DNA of 64,000 nt from Lachnospiraceae bacterium XPB1003 (GCA_900102065.1 FMVK01000001.1:186001-250000), one strand, 5' to 3'. Counted from the stretch's first letter, positions 43,072 to 53,159 are shown. Made by a program: numbers and translations. The notes: generated by a model from the sequence alone, not told the origin.

Positions 43072-45774
43072 CTATTTGTCTAAAAATACCCAATTGTCAA
43101 GATCGTACACATTGTCTTTAACATGATACCATAACGCTTCTTTACCGTATTCGTATGTATTTCCATACGTTAGCCCTCCGGGAGTCCTTAATACAACATT
43201 AACTCCCCCGGACTTGCTTTCCATGCTAATAGGATTTCCCGTGAAGGGATTACATTTGTTATCTATCATCCCTTCTATTGCTATAGAAGGAGTATCTGCG
43301 GTTGTCATAAATGAATTATCAACACCAAATCCTTTAGAATCAAAATCTTTAACCATAAGAATAGAGTTGGCACAGGTAATCTCCGGTCCTTCAGGAAGCT
43401 TATATTGTTCGAACTGTCCTATATCTCTTCCATGGTCGGAAACTATGATAATACGCGTATTATCATACACACCCTGTTCTCTCATCCAATCAAAATACTC
43501 ACCTAAGATCAGCATAGCTGCCATATTACAGTGGTAGTGTTGAATTCCAACATCACCATCGTCTCCGGCCGTCATGGTTACGCCATCTAATTCTCTTGTT
43601 TTATACAAGTCATATCCACTGTTATCAATAATGTCACCAACAGTATAGTCGGGCAACTGTAAAACAGCAGGATCGTGAGTAACATTATTGGTATATAAAA
43701 ATAATGTGTTTTCATCTGTATCTTCAGCAACCGATATACTCTTTAACGTATTGAGTGCCTCATAAGCATTAATGAATTTATCAGGAAGCGCCATATTCTT
43801 TTTTGATACAGAACTCAAGTAATTTCCGCCATCATATATATCATCCTGAATGATGGTGGGAAAAATTCTGTAAATGGAGTAAAAGAAGAAATTTCTTTTT
43901 GTCATTTCTATTTTTTCATCTTCTTTATATCCATGACTCATGGTTCCCTCAAGATGAAATGCGTTACAATTATCAACATCATCAAAAACAGAAAAATCCA
44001 TTAATGGATCAAATCCGGCGTAAGGCAGATCACTCACCGTTATTTTTGTTCCTTTTTCCTCAAATAGCTTTGGCATAACCAACAGTGCTTCATTATATTT
44101 CTTTGATAATGGCTCGTTTTTCCTTGCGTCTACCGCTTCCGGAGTATAATCATAACCTCCAAATAAAGCGGGGCCACCTATATTTGTATATATTCCATAT
44201 GAAACCGTATTGGGATAATAAGTAAAACCATCAAATTGACTTTTCAATTCCGGCTTTTCATCAAATATAAAAGGAACATATGTGCCGACAGCTCTGTCAA
44301 GCATAATAACAACCACATTCTTTCCATTCTTGCTATACGGAACGACCCTGTTTTCATTTGCGTAAAAATCGCTTGCTTTTATCCCTGACAAAACTCGAGT
44401 TACGGAATTAAAATCTCTTATTGTAAAGATCAACATGATGATGATCATCAATGATGTTACTAATTTTAAAACTTTATTGATCTTTTCATAAAGCAAACCC
44501 ACAACCATGATCAAAGCAGCAATTATCAGTAAATTGATCAGCTTTATGGATTTTTCAAACCTTGGGAGATGATCAAAAACCAATTCCATCGTCATATTTC
44601 CGACATTGGCTTTAAAGTAGAAATAGTTTAATACGGAGGAATACAGTCCAATAGTAAAAATCTTTACACAATTTTTCTTTGCACTGTTTCCGCATACCCA
44701 ATATATTATTCCTCCCCAGATAATAAATAATCCGGAACAAATACACAGATTATTTATGACATAATCTATTGGAGATTTGAAATGATACACATCAACAAAA
44801 TCTTTAGGAGAAGAATTGATGACCGTCAACGGGATCATAGCTCCGCATAAGACAGTAAGGCAAACAATGACTCCCCAAAAATCCAGATCGATTTTTTTCT
44901 TAACAACACTCTCTCTTTTTTCGTTCTTGGCATATTTATTTTTCATTCCGATCATCAACGGAATATAAAAAATAATATACAAAGCCCCGTTCAAGGCTAT
45001 AGTTTCATAGTCCTTTACGAGAAATAACCTGCTTATTTTTCCGTTTAAGATCGAATAGATAAGAAACACATTTCCAACCAACACACTTAATACGCTAAGC
45101 AAATTACGAGGTTTATCTATATACTTGGTAACAATGTTTTTAAGAAGAGAAAAAATATTATTAAGAGTCCAATAGAATACCAATCCCGACGGACTGTGAT
45201 ACAGCAGCACAAGAAAAATTAGAGCAAGAAGGTAAGGTTGAATCTTATCCTTTAGTGACGATTTTTTCTGATATACCGTAGCTGAAATACAGTTGATCAT
45301 CGTCATCAAGATCGGAAGCAGATTTACATTATTACCTCCGATCCTGATAAGACCGTCTTCTGCGCCAAGATCTGCCAAAAGACCAAATTTACAGCCATCC
45401 AGCAGTTCCAACGTTGAAAGGAAATGGTATGCGGCAATAAAAAAAGGAATCTGAAGCAGTAACGGAAAAGCTCCTTTAATTCCATGCAACGGACTATAAC
45501 CCTTTTCTCTATAGTAAGCGGTCTGTATCATAAATCTTTCGTCACCTGAAAACACTCTTTTTATATGATCAGACCATTTTTTTATTTCTGTTTCTTTTTT
45601 TCTCTGATCTTCCTGAACTTTATCAGCACGTAAATATAAAGGAAGCGTAAGAAAACTAACCGTAAGACTAACGCCTACTATAGCTATTCCGGCATTATTA
45701 AAATATCTGTACATGATCACAAATATTATTTCTATCAGATATTCAACCGGTTTTATAAACATATTTAACAGCAT
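43072..45774 (-). CDS. YidC/Oxa1-like domain fused to alkaline-phosphatase/sulfatase-superfamily domain (paralog B)
   Basis: 900 residues, same plan as the gene at 32562. YidC-like region 1-220: IAIVGVSLTVSFLTLPLYLR, KKWSDHIKRVFSGDERFM, QIPFFIAAYHFLS, SPSGLVFYWTLNNIFSL at 194-210. The groove Arg position is Ser40. A longer set of helices follows (about 225-455). Then comes a phosphatase-type domain: KNVVVIMLDRAVGTYVPFIF (metal Asp493), YTNIGGPALFGGYDY (candidate nucleophile Thr530), DNTRIIIVSDHGRDIG (DHG at 780-782), and the shared NPFTGNPI motif near the end. It lies in mid-cluster between a GT-C and a GT11 gene. It is longer than paralog A mainly through extra membrane segments. Confidence 0.85.
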   Translation of the reverse strand: MLLNMFIKPVEYLIEIIFVIMYRYFNNAGIAIVGVSLTVSFLTLPLYLRADKVQEDQRKKETEIKKWSDHIKRVFSGDERFMIQTAYYREKGYSPLHGIKGAFPLLLQIPFFIAAYHFLSTLELLDGCKFGLLADLGAEDGLIRIGGNNVNLLPILMTMINCISATVYQKKSSLKDKIQPYLLALIFLVLLYHSPSGLVFYWTLNNIFSLLKNIVTKYIDKPRNLLSVLSVLVGNVFLIYSILNGKISRLFLVKDYETIALNGALYIIFYIPLMIGMKNKYAKNEKRESVVKKKIDLDFWGVIVCLTVLCGAMIPLTVINSSPKDFVDVYHFKSPIDYVINNLCICSGLFIIWGGIIYWVCGNSAKKNCVKIFTIGLYSSVLNYFYFKANVGNMTMELVFDHLPRFEKSIKLINLLIIAALIMVVGLLYEKINKVLKLVTSLMIIIMLIFTIRDFNSVTRVLSGIKASDFYANENRVVPYSKNGKNVVVIMLDRAVGTYVPFIFDEKPELKSQFDGFTYYPNTVSYGIYTNIGGPALFGGYDYTPEAVDARKNEPLSKKYNEALLVMPKLFEEKGTKITVSDLPYAGFDPLMDFSVFDDVDNCNAFHLEGTMSHGYKEDEKIEMTKRNFFFYSIYRIFPTIIQDDIYDGGNYLSSVSKKNMALPDKFINAYEALNTLKSISVAEDTDENTLFLYTNNVTHDPAVLQLPDYTVGDIIDNSGYDLYKTRELDGVTMTAGDDGDVGIQHYHCNMAAMLILGEYFDWMREQGVYDNTRIIIVSDHGRDIGQFEQYKLPEGPEITCANSILMVKDFDSKGFGVDNSFMTTADTPSIAIEGMIDNKCNPFTGNPISMESKSGGVNVVLRTPGGLTYGNTYEYGKEALWYHVKDNVYDLDNWVFLDK

Positions 45775-45846
45775 TTATTATTATTTCCTCTTAATCCGTT
45801 CAGGTAATGGTGTGTCCAAGCCGAGTCATATTGCTGCTTGGGATCA

Positions 45847-46728
45847 TTACTCTTGCCGTTCCAAAGGTGCATTGATATATACCCATTCATCAGGCCAGGT
45901 CTCTTTATCGCTCCTGATCCAGATATCGTTATCAGGAACAACCGTTATCTTATTTTCATTATCATTTAGAAATGCAGCCCACCAGCTGAACGTACTTCTT
46001 GATATTATCTGATGCTTACAAGCGCGAAGAAGTTCAAAGTCTTCAAGGTTCTTATGATCAGCCTCATATCCCGTATATCTTATATCATACGGGAGCCCTT
46101 CAAAAGCTTTCCGACACCATTCCTCATCCTCGCTGAAGCAGAATATCACAGGATCATTCAATTTTTGTGATATATATTCAAACGCTTTTATATAGAATTC
46201 CGGGTCCAGAGCTATGCCTATCCTTACATAGTCTCCTCTTCTGATATGAACTCCTACACTTTCCGTGGACCTTATACTCTCAAGAAGCTCCTTACCGGGA
46301 TCCGATAATTCCCTTTTATATACGTACATCTTACGTATATCTGATTCATACTTTTTGAAATATCCCTTATGTTGCCAGTCCCCTATGACATATACATTTA
46401 TATCTTTTGATATTCCTTCAAAGATAGAAGGATCAAATTTATCTTTATCCTTTTCATTAACAGACGAAGTAAATAATCCTATTCCCTTCCTTCTGCAGAT
46501 ATGATTCAATAACAGCCGATCAACTTTCCCTTTTCCCAAACGATAGCTGATCTTCTTATATCCTTCTATATTGTAATTCTCTATCTCTGTATCTCTGAAA
46601 AACCACTTTGCATCCTGAGTGGAAGTATCCAGTCCAAACTCTGCGCCAAGCTCTTTAGCCAGGCTATATCCTGCCGCAAACGACCAAAGCTGATTTCCAA
46701 AGCCTCCGCTCAAACGAAATATAATCAT
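45847..46728 (-). CDS. GT11-family alpha-1,2-fucosyltransferase-like protein
   Basis: 293 residues. Family GT11 motifs are clear: the N-terminal SGGFGNQLWSFAAGYSLA, the donor-binding GVHIRRGDYVR (H161-Y167), the FCFSEDEEWCRKAF block, and ISRSTFSWWAAFLND. Enzymes of this family add fucose (sometimes another 6-deoxy sugar) in alpha-1,2 linkage from GDP-fucose. No gmd/fcl genes are in the window. Its start overlaps the ABC transporter stop by four bases. It probably acts in the cytoplasm on the lipid-linked oligosaccharide before export. Confidence 0.9.
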   Translation of the reverse strand: MIIFRLSGGFGNQLWSFAAGYSLAKELGAEFGLDTSTQDAKWFFRDTEIENYNIEGYKKISYRLGKGKVDRLLLNHICRRKGIGLFTSSVNEKDKDKFDPSIFEGISKDINVYVIGDWQHKGYFKKYESDIRKMYVYKRELSDPGKELLESIRSTESVGVHIRRGDYVRIGIALDPEFYIKAFEYISQKLNDPVIFCFSEDEEWCRKAFEGLPYDIRYTGYEADHKNLEDFELLRACKHQIISRSTFSWWAAFLNDNENKITVVPDNDIWIRSDKETWPDEWVYINAPLERQE

Positions 46729-48515
46729 TCTTCGTTTCCTTCCATCAAAACTTCATCCTTTTCTTTCTCAATCAGTTTTCCGTTGCTTACTTCTATTATC
46801 CGATCGCAATGAGTCAACGTGGTCAGCCTGTGTGCAATTATTATCATTGTCTTTTCACCATGAAGCGATTCTATCGAACGCATCACTTCACGTTCCGTGT
46901 TATTATCAAGTGCGGAAGTTGCTTCATCAAAGAATAGTATTTCAGGTTTATTATAAAGAGCTCTTGCGATACCGATCCTCTGCCTCTGTCCACCTGAAAG
47001 TCTTACGCCGCCTTCTCCGATAACCGTATCAAGCCCTTCCGGAAGAGATTTTATAAACTCTTCTAACTGAGCCTCTTTAACAGCCTCTCTGACGTTTTCT
47101 TCATTAATACTTTCCCTGTTCACACCAAAAGCAATATTCTCTCGTATGCTGGCATCCGCAAGGAATATACTCTGCGGGATATAACCTATTTTTGAAAGCC
47201 AGTCATTGTAATGTATGGATATATCAGATCCATCAGAAGTAATCCTTCCTTCAACAGGGCTCAGCAGGCCCAAAAGCAGATCTGCAAATGTAGTTTTCCC
47301 CTGTCCCGATTTTCCTATTATTCCGATCGACTCACCCTTATTTATTTTCACATCCGCATGATCGATTACTTTCACATCGGAATTTTCATAATGAAAGCTT
47401 ACCTTTTCTCCTCGTATAGCTTCCTTAAAAGTCAGTTTCCCCTCTGCTTCATCCACCGCTTTTCTGTCAGCCTTATCCTTTTCTTCCATTTCTTTTATAT
47501 CATTATAGACAAGATCAACCGAAGCCTTCTTATACTGAACTGTACTTGCATAAGCATATATCGCATTCACTGCCGGCAGAAGCTTAAAAGCAGCAAACGC
47601 AAATACAGACAGCTGTCCTATCATTCCCGAATATCCGCCATCCTTTAATACAGCTATCGCGAGACATAATAATATACCCAATATCGCTATAGCCTCTATA
47701 AGGTATTTGGGAAGCAAAGAATACAGATTCGATTTTCTGTCGTAATCCGCAGAGCGATAATAATTCCTGTCATATTCATTGGAAAAATAATCTTCTCTTC
47801 CAAGGATCTTTATTTCCTTTATTCCATGAAACGCTTCCTGAAGTGTTTTGATAACAAGACCTTTTAGCTGCTGCGCTTTCTTTCCCATCGCTCTCATTCT
47901 TTTATTAACGATGAAATAAACAATAAGAAATCCGGCTCCAACCAAAACACATACAACTACCGTTATCATAGGATTTGTAATGAACAGATACCCCATGAGC
48001 ATAAGACACATTATACTGTTTGAAAGTATCTGAAGGAGATTCAAAACCGTAGACTGAAATCCGCTGGTATCATCATTTACGGATCTTATGATATCCGACG
48101 TATTGGTTTTAAGAAAATAAGAATACGGCTGTTTGAGATATGATCTCATAAGTCTTACCGCTGTATTCCTCTGAAGGTTCATTGTAAAACGATACATAAC
48201 ATTATTCATCCACGCGAGATAAACATTCTTGCATACATAAATAATGGCAATAAATACTATCAAAGCTAATATGATCTGCTCGGGATCTTCCCATCCTGTG
48301 AGCATCATCAGCATTCGGCAGTACCTGTTATACTGCATATTCTGAGGTTCAATACCAAGATCAATAAGAGGAAGGATAACCGATACACCTACCAGTTCCG
48401 CAAATGCGCCAACCAATATAACGACAAAAAGCTCTGCCGCACGGATCTTAGTTCTATGAGGAAGTATATATAATATTTTCTTTATGATATCTTTCAATAT
48501 TTCTCCTTCCGGCAA
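46725..48515 (-). CDS. ABC transporter, fused permease-ATPase (PglK/MsbA-type flippase)
   Basis: 596 residues. An N-terminal exporter transmembrane domain of six helices (about 28-320) includes the coupling-helix region ALQEAFHGIKEIKIL-like LQEAFHGIKEIKILGRE. It is followed by a nucleotide-binding domain with Walker A GKSGQGKTT (401-409), signature LSGGQ (506-510), Walker B ILFFDEATSALD (526-537) and the switch His in IIIAHRLTTL. Among sugar clusters this half-transporter form is typical of PglK, which flips undecaprenyl-PP-linked oligosaccharide, so it is the likely exporter of this cluster's product. No Wzx/Wzy or Wzm/Wzt genes are seen. Confidence 0.9.
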   Translation of the reverse strand: MPEGEILKDIIKKILYILPHRTKIRAAELFVVILVGAFAELVGVSVILPLIDLGIEPQNMQYNRYCRMLMMLTGWEDPEQIILALIVFIAIIYVCKNVYLAWMNNVMYRFTMNLQRNTAVRLMRSYLKQPYSYFLKTNTSDIIRSVNDDTSGFQSTVLNLLQILSNSIMCLMLMGYLFITNPMITVVVCVLVGAGFLIVYFIVNKRMRAMGKKAQQLKGLVIKTLQEAFHGIKEIKILGREDYFSNEYDRNYYRSADYDRKSNLYSLLPKYLIEAIAILGILLCLAIAVLKDGGYSGMIGQLSVFAFAAFKLLPAVNAIYAYASTVQYKKASVDLVYNDIKEMEEKDKADRKAVDEAEGKLTFKEAIRGEKVSFHYENSDVKVIDHADVKINKGESIGIIGKSGQGKTTFADLLLGLLSPVEGRITSDGSDISIHYNDWLSKIGYIPQSIFLADASIRENIAFGVNRESINEENVREAVKEAQLEEFIKSLPEGLDTVIGEGGVRLSGGQRQRIGIARALYNKPEILFFDEATSALDNNTEREVMRSIESLHGEKTMIIIAHRLTTLTHCDRIIEVSNGKLIEKEKDEVLMEGNEE

Positions 48516-48559
48516 TCCCGGTAATGATATTGCAGATTTTATTCTGATAAAAAGATGTC

Positions 48560-49405
48560 TTAAAATCCGGCTATTCTTTTTCCCGAAATATGGAACAAGA
48601 CCTTGCTTAAGAAATCCGTATATTTCTTTATCCTGTCATTTCCGGATTTCTCTGCTTTATCATACGCTTTATAGACAAATCTGCACCATGCAGTATTTAG
48701 TGTATCGCCTTCAAGTTCCTTCTGAAGCCTGTAAACCTCAAAACGTCTGGCAGCATTATTCATTCCGGTCTTATTATCTTCATACATGCGATAAACAGCA
48801 TAAGGCTTATGTGTATAGAGCGGTTTATATTTTTCGCACATTTCGGCAAAGAATTTCCAATCAAACACATAATGGTATTTCTCATCCAAAAGCCTGCCTT
48901 CGTTTTTCCAAAAACATGCCGGCTGAACAATATAATACCATCTGCGTATAACATCATCCTTAACATGTCTGTCAGACGGATTATATTCCGTCATCTTTTT
49001 ATTTTTGTCACAGTACCAGGCATCACCTATAACAAGTCCGCATGCCGACTCACTTCCGGAAACACGTTTGTCATATTTTCTGAAAGATTTATCTACATGC
49101 TCCAAAACTCTGTTGTTGTAATAAAAATCATCTGAATTCAGCCATGCAACTATCTCGCCTTTGGCCATCCGCAGGCCTTTGTTTATCCCTTCTGCCTGAC
49201 CGTGATCTTTCTCTCTGATATACTTTATCCTGTCATCCGTCGCCGCATATTTTTCCACGACTTCTTTTGTTCCATCTTCCGAACAGCTGTCGACAATGAT
49301 ATATTCAAAATCGGTAAAGGTCTGACCCAGTACCGACTCTATTGTATCTTTAATATAATCCACCTGTTCAAAGGTGGGTGTTATTATAGAAAATCTGACA
49401 CTCAT
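48560..49405 (-). CDS. GT2 glycosyltransferase
   Basis: 281 residues, cytoplasmic GT-A fold. It begins RFSIITPTFEQVDYIKDTIE, with YIIVDSCSEDGTKEVVEKY, and GEIVAWLNSDDFYYNNRVLE carrying the DxD-type metal motif (NSDD). The middle block VQPACFWKNEGRLLDEKYHY (ending near EMCEKYKPLY) is common in this GT2 subgroup, where the DWKFF-type acidic residue is the catalytic base. The sugar donor cannot be named. It is encoded 28 bp downstream of another GT2 and 44 bp upstream of the ABC flippase gene. Confidence 0.88.
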   Translation of the reverse strand: MSVRFSIITPTFEQVDYIKDTIESVLGQTFTDFEYIIVDSCSEDGTKEVVEKYAATDDRIKYIREKDHGQAEGINKGLRMAKGEIVAWLNSDDFYYNNRVLEHVDKSFRKYDKRVSGSESACGLVIGDAWYCDKNKKMTEYNPSDRHVKDDVIRRWYYIVQPACFWKNEGRLLDEKYHYVFDWKFFAEMCEKYKPLYTHKPYAVYRMYEDNKTGMNNAARRFEVYRLQKELEGDTLNTAWCRFVYKAYDKAEKSGNDRIKKYTDFLSKVLFHISGKRIAGF

Positions 49406-49433
49406 GTTTTGTTTATCAACTCTTCTTTGTATA

Positions 49434-50441
49434 TTAGTGTGACCTCTTTTTAATTCCGTAATATAACCCCGGGAAGATCCGACTGACCATGTAAAATATG
49501 CGTCTTATCATATTCCATTTTTTCCGGGTACTTTGCTTGTATTCTTTTTTATACCTATCAAAAAGTGTCTCAACCAGATCCTTCCGATCAGGTAGATCAT
49601 ATTTTACTTTTCCGTACATCAACAGTATTTCAGACAGATAGCAGTATTCTTCTCGGATCAGAAACCTCTCTGCATTTTGATCTCCACTGTCGGCATATGT
49701 TTTATAGAAATCTCTTCTGTCGGCATAAGCATCCAGTATCTGCAGACGCTTTGGATTAAATTCACTTTGCATTATACTCCCACTTCGCATCGTATAATGA
49801 TATAGCTTTTCATTTGTCCACCCAACACGCTTTGCTTTATACAGGAACTTAAATGTAGTAGCCTCATCTTCATGTATACGTCCTTCGGGATATCGAATAT
49901 CTCCTATAATGTCACGTCTGTACATCTTGTTCCACGCAACTGTTATCGGGATATGTTCCTCACCGTAGAAATCCCGTAAAAGATCAACACCGGATACCAC
50001 ATTTGTTTTGCATCCATCAGCAGAATTGATCTCATCTTCCATCTCCGGATGTCCGTATCTGATACCGCATACAGCCATATCACATTCTTCGCCTGCGCAG
50101 ATGTTATAAAGCTTCTCCGTAAAGCTCGGATCTATCGCATCATCCGAATCTATATAACAGATATAATCTCCTCTTGCTATATCCGTGCCCGCATTCCTTG
50201 CACTTGATAATCCGCCGTTACTCTTATGTATTACTGTTATTCTTTCATCTTTATCGGCAAATTTCTCGCATATCTTTCCGCTGTCATCTGTAGAACCATC
50301 ATCAACTGCAATTATCTCCAGATTCGGATATGTCTGACCCATGACACTAAACAGACAGGCCTCTACATATTCCTGTACATTGTAAACAGGGATTATGATC
50401 GAGATTAAAGGTCTATTCTTTTGTAGATCTACTTTTGTCAT
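49434..50441 (-). CDS. GT2 glycosyltransferase (EpsJ/CpsI-like)
   Basis: 335 residues. The GT-A domain has ISIIIPVYNVQEYVEACLFS, IIAVDDGSTDDSGKICEKFA, GGLSSARNAGTDIARGDYIC and the metal motif YIDSDDAIDP. Downstream, RIHEDEATTFKFLYKAKRVG carries the ED motif that supplies the catalytic base. A helical C-terminal tail ends in a basic amphipathic region, likely a membrane contact. It belongs to the capsule/EPS type of inverting transferase; the sugar is unknown. The 4-bp overlap with the upstream gene indicates cotranscription. Confidence 0.9.
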   Translation of the reverse strand: MTKVDLQKNRPLISIIIPVYNVQEYVEACLFSVMGQTYPNLEIIAVDDGSTDDSGKICEKFADKDERITVIHKSNGGLSSARNAGTDIARGDYICYIDSDDAIDPSFTEKLYNICAGEECDMAVCGIRYGHPEMEDEINSADGCKTNVVSGVDLLRDFYGEEHIPITVAWNKMYRRDIIGDIRYPEGRIHEDEATTFKFLYKAKRVGWTNEKLYHYTMRSGSIMQSEFNPKRLQILDAYADRRDFYKTYADSGDQNAERFLIREEYCYLSEILLMYGKVKYDLPDRKDLVETLFDRYKKEYKQSTRKKWNMIRRIFYMVSRIFPGLYYGIKKRSH

Positions 50442-51499
50442 TTTTTCAGATTATTGATGTATTCTCGCACACGGCTTTCAGTTCCGCTATGAAGCGTTCC
50501 CTCCGGATCAGCAAGCACCCACAGTCCATTGTCCGGGTAGCCTCCCTGCTTATCCGATGCTATCTTTAGATTCCTGTTAATATTTCCCGCCTCTCGTGAG
50601 AAAGAGCTGGGTGCCGTCATCAGGATATCCGCATAACACATATTTATAAAAGTATCCTGTGGATTTCCATCCAATACAAATTGAACCTTTTTTCCATACT
50701 TTTCAAACTCACTAAAGTCTTCCTTATTCCCCTCCGAAAAAAGACTGATACTATACGGCTTATCAGCACCTATCATTTCGATAACCAAATCCAGGAGGCG
50801 AACATAATACTCATTATCGAGCCACATACAACGAAGCTTCTCATTACCTTCCGCCAATCCTGTGCTTACATCACCACGTCTTATATGAACTGCTATATTT
50901 ATATTCTTTTTGTCATATAATACCCTGTCACTTTGTCTTGCGGAAGAGACCCAGAATTTTTCCCTAATAAAATCATTTCCTATCTCATCGGAGTAACCTT
51001 CATTTTTTTGATCTTCACTGTTAAAAAAAACAATCTTCTTTCCTTCATAAGAATTGATTATCTGTTTGATCAGTTCACGGTCTGAATCCTTCGACGGATT
51101 ATAATAGGGCAATACCACCTTTTTATAACCGGCCCCTAACAGCTCCGTAGCATATACTTCATTTTCACCCAAGCCAAGAGCTTCCTCCCATGCTGTGCTT
51201 GCCATGGGATAATATGCATACTCTATATCAAAAACCTTCGCATCAATATATCCTGCTCTCCAGCTTCCGAGGCCATGTCCAAATCCGGCCGCATAATACG
51301 GACGTGCAGTAAAATAAAAAGATGTCTCTGCTCTATCAGCATTTTTCGTACTATGATTCCTGTGTCTGTAGGAAGGATAAAAACAAGCTGCCTTTTCCCT
51401 TCCCCCGACCATTCTGAAAAATATCTGACTAAGTTTCCTTAATGCCTTATCCGATATACTGCTGTAATCATGTTTATAATTATTTTTCATCTCTTTCAA
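50438..51499 (-). CDS. fucosyltransferase-fold protein with HIRRGD motif
   Basis: 353 residues. No signal peptide is visible. The motif NIAVHIRRGDVSTG (HIRRGD at 205-210) is the GDP-sugar-binding signature shared by GT11, GT23 and GT37 fucosyltransferases. Later ISLFSEGNKEDFSEF and MCYADILMTAPSSFSREAG correspond to the usual second donor-binding block. The N-terminal half (ARPYYAAGFGHGLGSWRAGY) does not match a family I know. It probably transfers fucose or a related sugar, but it is far from the GT11 neighbour. Its start overlaps the GT-C gene upstream by 20 bp. Confidence 0.65.
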   Translation of the reverse strand: MKEMKNNYKHDYSSISDKALRKLSQIFFRMVGGREKAACFYPSYRHRNHSTKNADRAETSFYFTARPYYAAGFGHGLGSWRAGYIDAKVFDIEYAYYPMASTAWEEALGLGENEVYATELLGAGYKKVVLPYYNPSKDSDRELIKQIINSYEGKKIVFFNSEDQKNEGYSDEIGNDFIREKFWVSSARQSDRVLYDKKNINIAVHIRRGDVSTGLAEGNEKLRCMWLDNEYYVRLLDLVIEMIGADKPYSISLFSEGNKEDFSEFEKYGKKVQFVLDGNPQDTFINMCYADILMTAPSSFSREAGNINRNLKIASDKQGGYPDNGLWVLADPEGTLHSGTESRVREYINNLKK

Positions 51500-53159
51500 A
51501 GATCAGAATAAGATCGTTTCCATAAGCAGTGACCCTGTCACATAAATGATATCCTTCCAGAATGTAATCCTCCGGATCTATAGGCTTACCGCTTTTCAAT
51601 ACTGATGCTATTTCGACTTCGGTCACATAGACGATCACATGATCAGCGCCCGCCTCTTTCGCCTCATCATAAGTCACCTCATCCGTAAAAGTGATCAATG
51701 ATTGTTTTTCTTTTGGAAAAAGATACAGGCATTCCGCCAGATTTTCATCCGTTAAAGCTACAGTAACCGGTTCATTTCTGTCTATTATCTTTTTCAATGC
51801 AAGTTTTCTGGTTATACCCCAGTAATCAAGTTCATACTTTTGATCCGCATTTACGATCCCAACCGGATTGATATATGCGATCTGAGCAGGATGACCGACA
51901 GCTACTATAACCACCAGCACCCAACCATATATCAAGGCAGATACTTTAAGCTTGCCTGATATATTCGAGTTCTTTTTTATTAGTGACAGATATAACCTCT
52001 TAATCCCAAAACCGCTCATAAATATGAGAAACGGATATACAAAAGTAAACTGCCTCCACCTGTTGTAATAGAGCATATCTGAAAAAGATGCATATACAAA
52101 TAGCGGAGCCCATATAACCAGCGAGATCAACACCGGTATCAATTCTTCTTTAACACTCTTATCACATTTTCTTCCGATAAGATCAACAGTACACTTTCCC
52201 GTATATATCATTGATATCAAGATCAAAATGTTTATGATCAAAGGAGTTGTTAAAAACAGATATTCGGGAAGATAATACCAGGGGTGTCCTTTTCCGGTAT
52301 AAACGCTTCCATTGATATAGATATTTCCGTTCCATCTTTGGAAGTCCTTTGCAGAAAACAGCAGTTCCTTTGCGAAAGGAATAAAATTCTGAAACGCACT
52401 TGGAGTTACTATAATATAAATTCCAACCGTAACGACTGATATACCGATGATGTAGACAAGTCGCTTCCATAACTTATCGTTTCTTCCATAAAACAGGTAA
52501 AATGCCAGCATAACAGCACAAACCCAACCACCTATCACTCTGACATTGGTTGCAAGCGCTGCTGCGATCATAAAGATCACCAGCCAGATAAGTCTCCTTC
52601 CCGCCAATTTTTTTCCGGAACTGCGGACAAACTTTAAGCCTCCAAGAAAAGCGATCATACATAATGATGCATATGTCATATCTTTATTGTTGTAATGTCC
52701 TGCCGCAAATATCACAGGTGTAAGGAAGTACAGGAAGAAAGAGAAAGCGGCGATCTTAAAAGACTTCTGGCTTTCACGGACTGCTTCAAAAAGAGAAAAT
52801 GCACCGCACAGAAAAATAAGATAAGTCCATACACACCAGATATAATAACCGGCTGCCGTCTTCATATAAATATGTTCGAGCCATGCGATCGGATAATAAG
52901 GCGCCATTCCGTGATCACGATTGGGGTTTTCAAGAATGAACCCGTAATTCATGATCTCCTGATTAATATCAGATATCGGAAGTTTAAATTTTTGTGTTAC
53001 CCTGAATATCAAAAGAGCAACATTTTGAAGCACATTTTCTCTGTTTAAATAGAAGTCAAAATGCTCGCCATATCCAAATGTCATAAGCAACCCCACGAGA
53101 GCTGCTGCAATCATCATGACTATCAGATATTTATCGGTTTTTGTGACTTTAGCCTTCAT
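51480..53159 (-). CDS. GT-C/GT39-like membrane glycosyltransferase of a GtrABC-type set
   Basis: 559 residues with about 10-12 membrane helices. The large first outside loop has GYGEHFDFYLNRENVLQN and ENPNRDHGMAPYYPIAWLEH. Its acidic residues, followed by the HYNNKDMTYASLCM and ALATNVRVIGGW blocks, resemble ArnT/PMT-type GT-C enzymes that take a sugar from undecaprenyl phosphate on the outer face. A C-terminal soluble domain ends the protein. It lies directly after a GtrB-like and a GtrA-like gene (11-bp overlap with the former), the arrangement of three-component glucosylation systems, where this third gene decides specificity. Confidence 0.8.
   Translation of the reverse strand: MKAKVTKTDKYLIVMMIAAALVGLLMTFGYGEHFDFYLNRENVLQNVALLIFRVTQKFKLPISDINQEIMNYGFILENPNRDHGMAPYYPIAWLEHIYMKTAAGYYIWCVWTYLIFLCGAFSLFEAVRESQKSFKIAAFSFFLYFLTPVIFAAGHYNNKDMTYASLCMIAFLGGLKFVRSSGKKLAGRRLIWLVIFMIAAALATNVRVIGGWVCAVMLAFYLFYGRNDKLWKRLVYIIGISVVTVGIYIIVTPSAFQNFIPFAKELLFSAKDFQRWNGNIYINGSVYTGKGHPWYYLPEYLFLTTPLIINILILISMIYTGKCTVDLIGRKCDKSVKEELIPVLISLVIWAPLFVYASFSDMLYYNRWRQFTFVYPFLIFMSGFGIKRLYLSLIKKNSNISGKLKVSALIYGWVLVVIVAVGHPAQIAYINPVGIVNADQKYELDYWGITRKLALKKIIDRNEPVTVALTDENLAECLYLFPKEKQSLITFTDEVTYDEAKEAGADHVIVYVTEVEIASVLKSGKPIDPEDYILEGYHLCDRVTAYGNDLILIFERDEK

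Noticed and set aside
32562-45774. The YidC-like proteins as housekeeping membrane insertases
   Set aside because: They carry a large phosphatase-type domain, lack the groove arginine by my alignment, and lie in a glycan cluster, unlike the usual rnpA-yidC-jag setting.
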